Assembly (NCBI RefSeq): GCF_013205055.1
Contig: NZ_JABMLF010000003.1
Span: 434,001 to 498,000 of the forward strand
Reading direction: 5' to 3'
Length of the DNA: 64,000 nt
DNA from: Rathayibacter sp. VKM Ac-2856
GTDB taxonomy: Bacteria; Actinomycetota; Actinomycetes; Actinomycetales; Microbacteriaceae
Below are positions 17,671-24,814 of the stretch, piece by piece; the first letter of the stretch is position 1; each line of letters opens with the position of its first letter. A program made the position numbers and the translations under genes. Below the pieces are notes generated by a model. The model was given only the letters and a program-made list of their open reading frames with translations. It did not search any database and was not told the origin of the DNA.

Positions 17671-18308
17671 GCGGCGCGGTCGCGAAGGGCGCGGTCGCGA
17701 GCGGCCCCGAAGCGAAGGGCGCCGCCGCGAAGGGCGCCGTTGCGAAGAGCGCCGCCGTGAGGGGCACCGTCGCCACGGGCGCCCGCCGGCTGCTCGGCGT
17801 CATCGTCGCGCTCGTCGCGATCGCGGGCGTCGCCGTCTTCGTCGCGTCGGCGCTCGGCCTGGTCCGCCTCGTGCCCGTCCTCTCGAACTCCATGGCGCCC
17901 GGGATGCCCGTCGGCTCGCTCGCCGTGACCCTGCCCGTCGACCAGGCCGCCGTCCGCGCCGGCGACGTCATCGTCTTCACCGACCCGGACGTGCCCGAGC
18001 GGCGGGTGATCCACCGCGTGACCTCCGTCTACTCCGAGGCCGACGCCGCCGAGCTGCGCGGCTGGACCCCGGGACTGCTCGCGCTGACCACCAAGGGCGA
18101 CAACAACCCGCAGGCGGATCCGTGGATCGTCACGATCGCGGACGACCGGATCTGGCGCGAGGAGTCGGTCGTGCCGCTGCTGGGCTGGCCGAGCATCCTG
18201 CTCGCGCAGCCCCAGGCGCGCTTCGCCTTCTTCGCGATCGGCGGCGCGCTCGTCGTCGGCGCGGTGCTCGTCGTGATCTGGCGCCGACCGGTGGAGGCTC
18301 GATCGTGA
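17667..18308 (+). CDS. sipW: SipW-like (S26B) signal peptidase I
   Basis: 213 aa, GTG start with GGGAGGAG upstream. The catalytic Ser75 sits in SNSMAPGMPVGS. His116 in RRVIHRV replaces the usual Lys, the Ser/His arrangement of ER- and SipW-type enzymes. KGDNN further on supplies the conserved Asp box. One membrane helix precedes the active site (about 43-63) and another ends the protein. The first 37 residues are a low-complexity AKGA/AKSA repeat of no known function. It should cleave the two TasA-like precursors encoded on either side. Confidence 0.88.
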   Translation: MSGAVAKGAVASGPEAKGAAAKGAVAKSAAVRGTVATGARRLLGVIVALVAIAGVAVFVASALGLVRLVPVLSNSMAPGMPVGSLAVTLPVDQAAVRAGDVIVFTDPDVPERRVIHRVTSVYSEADAAELRGWTPGLLALTTKGDNNPQADPWIVTIADDRIWREESVVPLLGWPSILLAQPQARFAFFAIGGALVVGAVLVVIWRRPVEARS

Positions 18309-18925
18309 GCGGCGCGAGCGCGGCCCCCGTGCACGGGCGACGCCGGGCGGTTCCGCGCCGTCGCCGCTCGCGCGCGCCGCTCGCCGTCGCCGCCGCGATC
18401 GCGCTGGTCCTCGGCGCCGGCGCCTCCGCGTCCGCCCTCTTCCTCGACCGCGCGACCGCCGGCGCCGGCGTGGGCGCGGGCACCGTCATCGCAGAGTTCG
18501 ACGCCACGGGGGTCACCACCGTGCAGGTCCCCGTGACCGGTCTCGTGCCCGGCGGCACCGAGCGGCGCCTGCTCGACCTCACCAACGCCGGCACCGTGTC
18601 GATGGGCGCCCTGCAGCTCGAGTCCGCTGCGACGACGGTCGGCGCGAGCGCCTCGGACGGCCTGCAGCTCGCGCTCGAGCGCTGCTCGGTGGCCTGGTCG
18701 ACGGACGCCGCGACCTGCCCCGGGACGACGACCACCGTCGCCGCCGACCGCCCGGCCGCGGCCAGGATCGACCTGCCCGCCTCGCCCGCCTTCGCGGTCG
18801 GCGCGACCGATCACCTGCGCCTCACCCTGCGGCTGCCGGAGTCGTCGCCGTCGGCCGCGCAGAGCACCTCCGGCACGCTGACCGTCGCGGTCCTCGGCGT
18901 GCAGGCCCCCGGCAAGCACCGCTGA
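18305..18925 (+). CDS. Second TasA/camelysin-like secreted protein
   Basis: 206 aa, GTG start overlapping the sipW stop by four bases. A very basic N-terminus (GRRRAVPRRRRSRAP) precedes the hydrophobic stretch AVAAAIALVLGAGASASALF and FLDRATA, a SipW-type alternate signal peptide. The mature part is Thr/Ala/Leu-rich with paired Cys (ERCSVAW and ATCPGTT), like its relative three genes upstream. Probably a minor fibre subunit or nucleator. It ends the operon, and REP-like cluster 2 starts 16 bp downstream. Confidence 0.75.
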   Translation: MSGASAAPVHGRRRAVPRRRRSRAPLAVAAAIALVLGAGASASALFLDRATAGAGVGAGTVIAEFDATGVTTVQVPVTGLVPGGTERRLLDLTNAGTVSMGALQLESAATTVGASASDGLQLALERCSVAWSTDAATCPGTTTTVAADRPAAARIDLPASPAFAVGATDHLRLTLRLPESSPSAAQSTSGTLTVAVLGVQAPGKHR

Positions 18926-18941
18926 CCCGCCGGACGCCGGC

Positions 18942-19598
18942 GGATCTCGATGCGCCCGCTCCGCGGGCCACTCGATCAGCATGAGCCGCATGCTGGTCGA
19001 GTAGCCCCGCAGGGGCGTATCGAGACCCACCCCGTGCAGAACGGCGGCACTGCAGACCCGCGTCCGGACGTCGGCGGATCTCGATACGCCCGCTCCGCGG
19101 GCTGCTCGATCAGCATGAGCCGCATGCTGGTCGAGTAGCCCCGCAGGGGCGTGTCGAGACCCACCCCGTGCAGAACGGCGGCACTGCAGACCCGAGTTCG
19201 AACGTCGGTGGATCTCGATACGCCCGCGCAGCGGGCTACTCGATCAGCATGAACGCGTCGCGCTCCGCACAACGTCAGCTGAGAAGGCACGGCCTCCGCT
19301 GTAGAGGGAGGCCCCCTCGTCTCAGCTGACGTTGTGCGGAGTTCCGTCGGTGGATCTCGATACGCCCGCGCAGGCTGCTCGATCAGCATGAAAGCGCGCC
19401 GGACTGCATGCTGGTCGAGTAGCCCGCAGGGGCGTATCGAGACTCACCCTGTGCAGAACGGCGGCACTGCAGACCCGCGTCCGGACGACGGTGGATCTCG
19501 ATACGCCCGCGCAGCGGGCTACTCGATCAGCATGGTGCCCGTGCAGCGGGCTGCTCGCTCAGCATGGTGCCCGTGCAGCGGGCTGCTCGCTCAGCATG
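18942..19598. repeat. REP-like palindrome cluster 2
   Basis: Alternating units: forward at 18942-18983, 19076-19117, 19210-19251, 19352-19390 and 19493-19534; inverted at 18989-19027, 19123-19161 and 19407-19444. Each inverted/forward pair encloses a linker of about 48 bp beginning CACCCCGTGCAGAACGGCGG or a variant. The cluster ends with two exact 32-bp tandem copies of a half unit (19535-19566 and 19567-19598). It fills the space between convergent genes. The 35-bp-centre hairpin at 19263-19341 is inserted within it. Confidence 0.92.
19263..19341. repeat. Hairpin element, second copy (22-bp arms, 35-bp centre)
   Basis: Arms 19263-19284 and 19320-19341 are perfect reverse complements containing CCGCACAACGTCAGCTGAGA. 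They differ by one compensated base from the copy at 1819-1893, and the centre is again exactly 35 bp with its own inner stem (GCCTCC/GGAGGC). The matched change in both arms shows the pairing is conserved. It sits between two REP-like units. Confidence 0.88.
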
Positions 19599-19651
19599 GG
19601 CGAGTCACGGTCGGGCGAGGCTGCGCCGAGAGGGGGGCGCCGACCGCGGGC

Positions 19652-19888
19652 CTACGCGTCGGAGAGGCGGGGCTGCAGCGTCGCGAGGGCCTCGTCGAAG
19701 CTCGTGGCGGCGGCGAGCACGCCCTCGGGGCCGATGGCGATCCAGCGGCCGCGGTCGCGCAGCACCAGGCCGAGCTCCTCGGCGGGGCGGCGGCGGGTGC
19801 GGCGCAGCTCGAGCACGAACACGCCGGGACCGGTCTCGCGGATCTCGGCCGTGCGGCGATCCGGGAGTCTCAGCGGTACACGCTCCAC
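19652..19888 (-). CDS. Small hypothetical protein
   Basis: 78 aa from a GTG that overlaps the end of the upstream small gene by 19 bases. The sequence is Arg-rich at first (VERVPLRLPDRRTAEI), then regular (VLRDRGRWIAIGPEGVLAAATSFDEAL). There is no signal peptide or membrane helix. The overlap suggests a translationally coupled pair. No family recognised; the start is the least certain part. Confidence 0.5.
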   Translation of the reverse strand: MERVPLRLPDRRTAEIRETGPGVFVLELRRTRRRPAEELGLVLRDRGRWIAIGPEGVLAAATSFDEALATLQPRLSDA

Positions 19889-20055
19889 TCCTGCTTCATC
19901 ACCCGGGTCTCCTCGCCGTCGACGGCGACGATCCACGCGCCGTCCGTCTTCCGCAGCACGCGTCCGCGCAGGTACTGCGGCTCCCAGCCGTCGGCCCGGT
20001 GCACCCACTTCACGAACCGCGCGAACCGCCCCGGCATCACGTCGTCTCTCGACAT
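19870..20055 (-). CDS. Small basic hypothetical protein
   Basis: 61 aa, ATG with a GGGGGAGGA site just upstream. The composition is Arg/Trp/Val-rich (FVKWVHRADGWEPQYLRGRVLR), resembling a small SH3-like or nucleic-acid-binding barrel, but I cannot name a family. It is followed by an overlapping second small frame. A TAGGGT-like -10 box lies about 80 bp upstream on the minus strand. Confidence 0.6.
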   Translation of the reverse strand: MSRDDVMPGRFARFVKWVHRADGWEPQYLRGRVLRKTDGAWIVAVDGEETRVMKQEWSVYR

Positions 20056-20217
20056 CTCGTCCTCCCCCGTGCTCGATGGCCGCCCTGAAGGCGACTCCCG
20101 AGGAGTCGTGTCTCCGGATGCGGCCGGATGAGAGGACCCTAGAACGCGCTGGGTGACCAGGAGGAGGGCCTTGACCTTTTCGCCGCTGTCGGCAACAGCT
20201 GTCGATGAACGACGGGA

Positions 20218-21465
20218 TCAGCGCCCGACGGCCGCGAGGACGCGGCGCTTGAGGGGATGCAGCCGGTACGCCGCGTAGCGCACGGCCGGGTGCGCGAGCG
20301 CGCGCAGGCGCGCCGGCAGCGTGGTCCGCACCGCCGCCGCCTCGGCGTGGATCGCGGCCTGCGTGCGCGCCGCCGCCGCGAGGCTGAACCGCTCGACGAC
20401 CACCTCCCGCCCGAGCTCGCCGAGCCGCCGGCGCAGCTCCGCGTCGCGCGCGAGCGGCACCAGGATGCCGGCCAGCCGCCCGGGCCCGTCCACGCCGTCG
20501 CCGAGCGAGTACCAGCCGCCGTCGAGGAAGAACGGCAGCGACTCCGGAGTCAGCAGCCGCCAGAAGGCGCGCTCGCCCTGCACGACCAGCGGCTTCGCGA
20601 ACGCCATCCCCCGCAGCGCGCTGCTGCCCATGCCGAGCACGATGTCCGCGACCGCGTAGGCGTCGCGCGGGTCGAGCATCTGCCCGGTGAGGGTCACCAG
20701 GTCGCGGTCGCGCCCGGCGTTCACCCGGTCGGCCGCGGCCTGCAGCTCGGCGCGGACCGGCCCGTCGCCGACGACGATCAACCGGAGGCGCGGCACGTCG
20801 CCACCCGCACCGTCGCCGCCCGCACCGTCGCCGCCCCGCCCGTCCGCGATCGCCCCCACCGCCTCGATCGCCGCGAGGATCCCCTCGCGCTTGAGGTCGA
20901 CGACGAGGCGCGCGACCGTGACGACCGCGATCTCGTCCTCCGCGATGTCGAAGCGCGCCCGCAGCGCCGCGGTCTCCGCCGCCGAGAGCTCCGCCGGCGC
21001 GTTCAGCTCGGTGTCCACCGGCGGCTCGATCAGATGCAGGACCGGCCGGCGGCTCGACTCCTCCTCGAGCAGCTCCACGACGCCGACGATCATCGGGAAA
21101 GCGGCAGGCACGAAGTCGGGCACCTCGGGCGAGAGCACGGTCGTCACCACCGGCACGCCGTCGAGCAGGTGCGGCCCGAAGGCCGCGTCCATCGTCGGCG
21201 CCCACTCGTAGGCGTGGATGAGGTCGATCCGCCGCTCGCGCACGAGGCGGCGCAGCCGAGCCATGCTGCGGAAGGAGAGACGCGGCCCCTTCTCGGGCGC
21301 CTCCACCCACTCGAGCCCGAGCTCCTCGACGAGCGGGCGCAGATCGCCGTCCGGCCCGTAGACGATCGACTCGTGGCCGAGCGCGGCCATCCGCCCGGCC
21401 AGCTCGATGCCGTTGATCTGGCTGCCGCCGACCTCGAGGGTGTGCAGGCAGGTGAGGACGCGCAT
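20218..21465 (-). CDS. GT4-like glycosyltransferase
   Basis: 415 aa. The N-terminal domain has the classic GT4 opening MRVLTCLHTLEVGGSQING with a donor-side GGSQ loop. The C-terminal domain has VVTVARLVVDLKREGI, LIVVGDGPVRAEL and VTLTGQMLDPRDAYAVADIVLGMG. The usual E-x7-E segment is replaced by SSALRGMAFAKPLVVQG, so one catalytic Glu is missing, as in some GT4 branches. A Gly/Asp repeat (GGDGAGGDGAGGD) interrupts the fold near 225. It starts one base inside the upstream oxidoreductase stop, so the two are translated together. Confidence 0.78.
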   Translation of the reverse strand: MRVLTCLHTLEVGGSQINGIELAGRMAALGHESIVYGPDGDLRPLVEELGLEWVEAPEKGPRLSFRSMARLRRLVRERRIDLIHAYEWAPTMDAAFGPHLLDGVPVVTTVLSPEVPDFVPAAFPMIVGVVELLEEESSRRPVLHLIEPPVDTELNAPAELSAAETAALRARFDIAEDEIAVVTVARLVVDLKREGILAAIEAVGAIADGRGGDGAGGDGAGGDVPRLRLIVVGDGPVRAELQAAADRVNAGRDRDLVTLTGQMLDPRDAYAVADIVLGMGSSALRGMAFAKPLVVQGERAFWRLLTPESLPFFLDGGWYSLGDGVDGPGRLAGILVPLARDAELRRRLGELGREVVVERFSLAAAARTQAAIHAEAAAVRTTLPARLRALAHPAVRYAAYRLHPLKRRVLAAVGR

Positions 21466-22523
21466 CAGGCGGCCGGGGTGGAGCGCGACCCGGCCTGCGC
21501 CGCGACCTGGCGGCGGGCCTCGTCGATCGTCGCCATCACCGAGACGACCTCGTGGTGCGGGTGCACCGGCGACTCCACCAGGCCCGCGGCGACGTAGGAG
21601 GCGAACGCCGTCGCCTGGAAGGACAGCGCCCCGTACGGCCACGGCCCCTCGTCGGTCCAGACCTCCGAGTCCTGCCCCGAGCTCATGCTGCCCAGGGTCA
21701 GCGTCACGCCGCTGGGCCCGAAGAACGGGCTGTGCACCGCGAGCCGGCCCTCGGAGCCGAGCACCATCGCCTCGACCGGCAGCGACGTCTCGAGCGAGGT
21801 GGACAGCAGGGCGCGGGCGCCGGAGCCGGTGGTGAGCAGCAGGTCGACGCTCGCGTCGACGCCGGTGCCCGGGTCGGTGGTGCCGGAGGCGGCGATCGCG
21901 ACGGGCGCGCCGAGCACGGAGGACGCGAACGAGATCGGGTACACGCCGGCGTCCAGCAGCGCTCCGCCGCCGAGCTCCTTCGCCCAGAGCCGCCCACTCG
22001 GGTCGACGGGAATGGAGAAGCCGAAGTCCGCGGTGACCAGGCGGAGCTCGCCGAGCACGCCGCTCTCGACGACCTGGCGGATCACGTCGGCCTGGGGCAG
22101 GTAGCGCGCCCACATCGCCTCCATCACCAGCACGCCCGCGGCGCGGCCCGCGTCGGTGATCTCGCGCGCCTCCTCCGCCGACATCGCGATCGGCTTCTCG
22201 ATCAGCACGTGCTTGCCGGCCGCGATCGCGGCGAGCGCCTGGGCCCGGTGCAGCGGGTGCGGGGTCGCGACGTAGACGGCGTCGATCCCGGAGTCGGCGA
22301 CCAGCTCCTCGACCGTGGCGTGCACCGTCGCGATGCCGTGCTTCTCGGCGAAGGCCCGCGTCTTCTCCGGATCGCGGGCGGTGACGGCGACGGCGCGCTG
22401 GACCGAGCGCGAGTGGATCGCCGCGACGAACGCGTCGGCGATGCCCGTGCCGATCACGCCCCAGCGCAGGGCGGGGACGGAGGCGGGGTCGATCGTTCGC
22501 GGGGCGGGGAGGGTGACGGGCAC
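21465..22523 (-). CDS. Gfo/Idh/MocA-family NAD(P)-dependent oxidoreductase
   Basis: 352 aa. N-terminal Rossmann fold with GVIGTGIADAF, then the family EKP motif in VLIEKPIAMS and the C-terminal alpha/beta domain with GGGALLDAGVYPI, whose Asp and Gly line the active site. These enzymes oxidise or reduce sugar hydroxyls, inositols or dihydrodiols; the substrate is not evident here. Coupling to the downstream glycosyltransferase (one-base overlap) suggests a sugar or glycoside. The upstream gene, ending nine bases before this start, is the reverse transcriptase, which is unusual company. Confidence 0.85.
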   Translation of the reverse strand: MPVTLPAPRTIDPASVPALRWGVIGTGIADAFVAAIHSRSVQRAVAVTARDPEKTRAFAEKHGIATVHATVEELVADSGIDAVYVATPHPLHRAQALAAIAAGKHVLIEKPIAMSAEEAREITDAGRAAGVLVMEAMWARYLPQADVIRQVVESGVLGELRLVTADFGFSIPVDPSGRLWAKELGGGALLDAGVYPISFASSVLGAPVAIAASGTTDPGTGVDASVDLLLTTGSGARALLSTSLETSLPVEAMVLGSEGRLAVHSPFFGPSGVTLTLGSMSSGQDSEVWTDEGPWPYGALSFQATAFASYVAAGLVESPVHPHHEVVSVMATIDEARRQVAAQAGSRSTPAA

Positions 22524-22532
22524 CGCTGAATC

Positions 22533-23876
22533 CTACGGCTGCGCCCGCGCGCCATCGAGGGACTCCGGCCACCGGACGCGCTCGAACAGGCCGCGCAGGC
22601 GCGCCCCGCGGTCGGGGTGCACCGCGCTCACCCAGGCGATCCGGCCGAGCAGGTGCGCGCGCAGGTCCGGCACGCCCGCCCGGTTCTGCCCCTCCGGGCC
22701 GTGCACGACGCAGTTGTGCACGATCGCGTGCAGCCGGTCGACGTCGGCCCGCCGGACGCTCGGCCGCGCATTGACGACGATCCCGGTCACGCTCTGCCGC
22801 GTCGACGCGGGGCGCAGCCGGGTCTTCCGCGGGTTCACCGCGTAGCCCGCGTCCTCGACGATCCGCGCGGCGCCGCGGGCGAACGCCTCGGCCCGCCGGG
22901 CGAAGCGCGGGCCGCCGCTGAAGGCGAGATCGTCGGCGTAGCGGGTGTAGCGGGCGCCCGCCGCCTCGGCGTAGCCGGTCAGGCGCGCGTCGAGGCGGCG
23001 CAGCGCCAGGTTCGCCAGCGCGGGCGAGGTCGGCGCGCCCTGGGGCAGGTGCGCGAGCGCGAGGGAGCGGCGGAGCGCGGCCCGCTCCTCCGGGTCGCCG
23101 CCCGCGGGCATCGCACGGATCACCCTGACCGGCACGGCGTGCGTGCAGAGCCCGGTCAGCGCGTATGCCACCGCCTCGGGCAGCCCCTCGCCGCGCAGCA
23201 GCCGGAACACCCGCGCGGCGCTCACCTGCGCGAAGAAGCGCTGCAGATCGAGGGTGACCAGCATCGCCGAGCCCGCGTGCACGGCCGCGCCGGTGATCGC
23301 GCTGCGCCCCGGGACGAAGCCGTGCGCGGCGGCGTGCACGGGCGCGAGGCCGACGATCTCGTCGAGGACGCTCCGCTGCACCGCGCGCAGCCGCGAGCGG
23401 GGGACCTCGAGCAGCCGCGGGGTCCGGCCGGGGCGCGGCCGCCAGACGTGGTCGTAGTTCTGCACGGCACCGGGACGCGGCGCACCGGCCGGCGGGCGGC
23501 GGTGCCACTGCCCGAGGTCGGCGAAGCCGTCGAGCTGCCCGGGCGATAGGCCGAGCAGCCGGGCGAGGTCGTCCCGGCCGTCGATCGCGGGCACCGGGGA
23601 AGAGGAGGGCAGCGCCCGCGCGGCGACCGGCGCGAGGTGCGCGACGACCCGCTGCGCCCGCTCCGGGAGCAGCCCCGCGACGACCTGCGCGAGCTCGCGC
23701 GGAGCGTCGAGCGGCGGGTGCGGGAAGGCGACGAGCACCCTGGTGACCAGCGGGCCGATCCAGCGCCGCCGCGCCCCGAGGGAGTCGGCGGCCGCGGCGC
23801 GCAGGCCGTCCGGCGTCCACTCGGCGCCGAGGAACGCGTGCGCGAGCGCCTCGACGACCGCGTCCCGTCCGTGCAC
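22533..23876 (-). CDS. Retron-type reverse transcriptase
   Basis: 447 aa, GTG start after a G-run. All RT palm motifs are intact: HGFVPGRS (185-192), LDLQRFF (Asp210), LPQGAPTSP (277-285), YADD (313-316) and NPRKTRLR. VTG at 363-365 is the region-7 signature of retron RTs. Where retrons carry NAxxH, this protein has GAAVH (196-200), keeping the His. It is longer than the usual 300-330 aa because of an N-terminal helical region of about 140 residues and a 60-residue tail. It should copy part of a structured RNA from its own locus; a matching candidate lies just upstream (23922-24079). No maturase, integrase or diversity-generating repeats are seen. Confidence 0.88.
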   Translation of the reverse strand: MHGRDAVVEALAHAFLGAEWTPDGLRAAAADSLGARRRWIGPLVTRVLVAFPHPPLDAPRELAQVVAGLLPERAQRVVAHLAPVAARALPSSSPVPAIDGRDDLARLLGLSPGQLDGFADLGQWHRRPPAGAPRPGAVQNYDHVWRPRPGRTPRLLEVPRSRLRAVQRSVLDEIVGLAPVHAAAHGFVPGRSAITGAAVHAGSAMLVTLDLQRFFAQVSAARVFRLLRGEGLPEAVAYALTGLCTHAVPVRVIRAMPAGGDPEERAALRRSLALAHLPQGAPTSPALANLALRRLDARLTGYAEAAGARYTRYADDLAFSGGPRFARRAEAFARGAARIVEDAGYAVNPRKTRLRPASTRQSVTGIVVNARPSVRRADVDRLHAIVHNCVVHGPEGQNRAGVPDLRAHLLGRIAWVSAVHPDRGARLRGLFERVRWPESLDGARAQP

Positions 23877-23901
23877 GATGCCCCCCCCGCCGCCGACCGC
23901 T

Positions 23902-23915
23902 CCAGCCTAGGCTGG
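23902..23915 (-). promoter_or_regulatory. 14-bp palindrome with TAGGCT -10-like box
   Basis: CCAGCCTAGGCTGG is a perfect palindrome between the proposed ncRNA and the reverse transcriptase start, about 26 bp before the GTG. On the minus strand TAGGCT could be a -10 element giving a short RT leader; no good -35 is visible. If this is the main promoter, the RT would not need read-through from the ncRNA. Confidence 0.4.
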
Positions 23916-23921
23916 GCGGCA

Positions 23922-24079
23922 CCGCCCCTCCGGGCGAGGCGGACGGGGCACGCGCTGCCCCCTCCTCCCCGGGGTCACCCCGGGGCACGTGGATCGACCA
24001 GGCATCACGCCGCAGGCACCCACCCGCGCTCCGCGCGGCACTGGGCCCGCACAGCTCGACAGGTCGCCCGGAGGGGCGG
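23922..24079 (-). ncRNA. Candidate retron msr-msd RNA
   Basis: On the minus strand a perfect 16-nt inverted repeat, CCGCCCCTCCGGGCGA (24079-24064) and its complement (23937-23922), encloses 126 nt and lies 45 nt before the reverse transcriptase, the layout of retron a1/a2 ends. Inside are a short hairpin (CCGCGC, GGA, GCGCGG) and a longer stem pairing CACG-TGCCCC with GGGGCA-GCGCGTG around a G/C-rich apex, suitable as msr and msd stems. The branch guanosine cannot be fixed by eye. Size and position fit; the sequence is not one I recognise. Confidence 0.6.
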
Positions 24080-24279
24080 CTCCGCGGGCCGGACGGCGCG
24101 GCGGCGGGCCGATCGCCTGTCGCGAGCTACTCGAGTCGTCCCGAAAGCGCACTCACCCGGTTCGGGGGTCGACGGGCACCGGGGCGCGCTCGTAGCCTTC
24201 TCACACCTGCACGGCGTGACGACGCCGAGGCGCTGCCGTGAACGATCACGGCCGCGGACGCACGGCGGAAGGAGCGCGG

Positions 24280-24759
24280 ATGGACACCTGGCGGCACCGT
24301 CTTCCCACGGAGGACTGGACACCCCTCTTCTCCGGCCCCGTCGACTCCGTGCCGGCCGAGGCGCTCGACGCCGCCGCCCGCATCCTCCGCCTGCTCCCCG
24401 ACCTCGAGCGGCTCACCATCGGCACCCCCGACGGCCCGATCATCGCCGAGCGCAGCCCCTCGGCCGCCGCCTGGCAGGCCGCCGACCGCGTCGCGATGGC
24501 GCTCCTCGCCTCCTCCCCCGCCGTGACGGGCATCACCGCGCACGCGTTCGACGCCCGCGACGGCGTCCGCCACGCGACTCCCGCCGACCCCTTCCTCACT
24601 CGCGACGGCGGCCGCGCCGCGGCCCTGCGCGCCTCGGTCGACCTCGGCGAGATCTCGGTCGAGGAGGCCGAGCGCCGGAACGCCGAGCTGCTCGCCGGCG
24701 AGGACCCGGACGACCCGCTCGAGGTCCTCTGGGACGCGGACGCCGCCTCGCGGCTCTGA
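24280..24759 (+). CDS. Hypothetical protein, divergent from the retron-type RT
   Basis: 159 aa. ATG 24280 is preferred because GGAAGGAG lies five bases upstream; a GTG 42 bp earlier is possible. Soluble and acidic, beginning MDTWRHRLPTEDWTPLF and ending in a Glu/Asp-rich stretch (EEAERRNAELLAGEDPDD). No signal peptide, membrane helix or recognisable motif. Coding bias matches its neighbours. It shares the upstream region with the ncRNA/RT unit and so is a formal, unproven candidate partner. Function unknown. Confidence 0.65.
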   Translation: MDTWRHRLPTEDWTPLFSGPVDSVPAEALDAAARILRLLPDLERLTIGTPDGPIIAERSPSAAAWQAADRVAMALLASSPAVTGITAHAFDARDGVRHATPADPFLTRDGGRAAALRASVDLGEISVEEAERRNAELLAGEDPDDPLEVLWDADAASRL

Positions 24760-24814
24760 GCGACCCGGCACCCTCCTCCTCCCAGGACCTCCTCCTCTCC
24801 CAGCCCCGGCACGC

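Noticed and set aside
18942-19598. Intergenic clusters as phage attachment sites or transposon ends
   Set aside because: Many copies in several clusters, no integrase or transposase nearby and no flanking foreign gene block; REP-like elements explain them better.
23877-24079. Possibility that the RT belongs to a group II intron or a diversity-generating retroelement
   Set aside because: No maturase or HNH domain, no intron domain V/VI structure, and no template/variable repeat pair near the gene. The VTG motif and the upstream inverted repeat fit a retron better.
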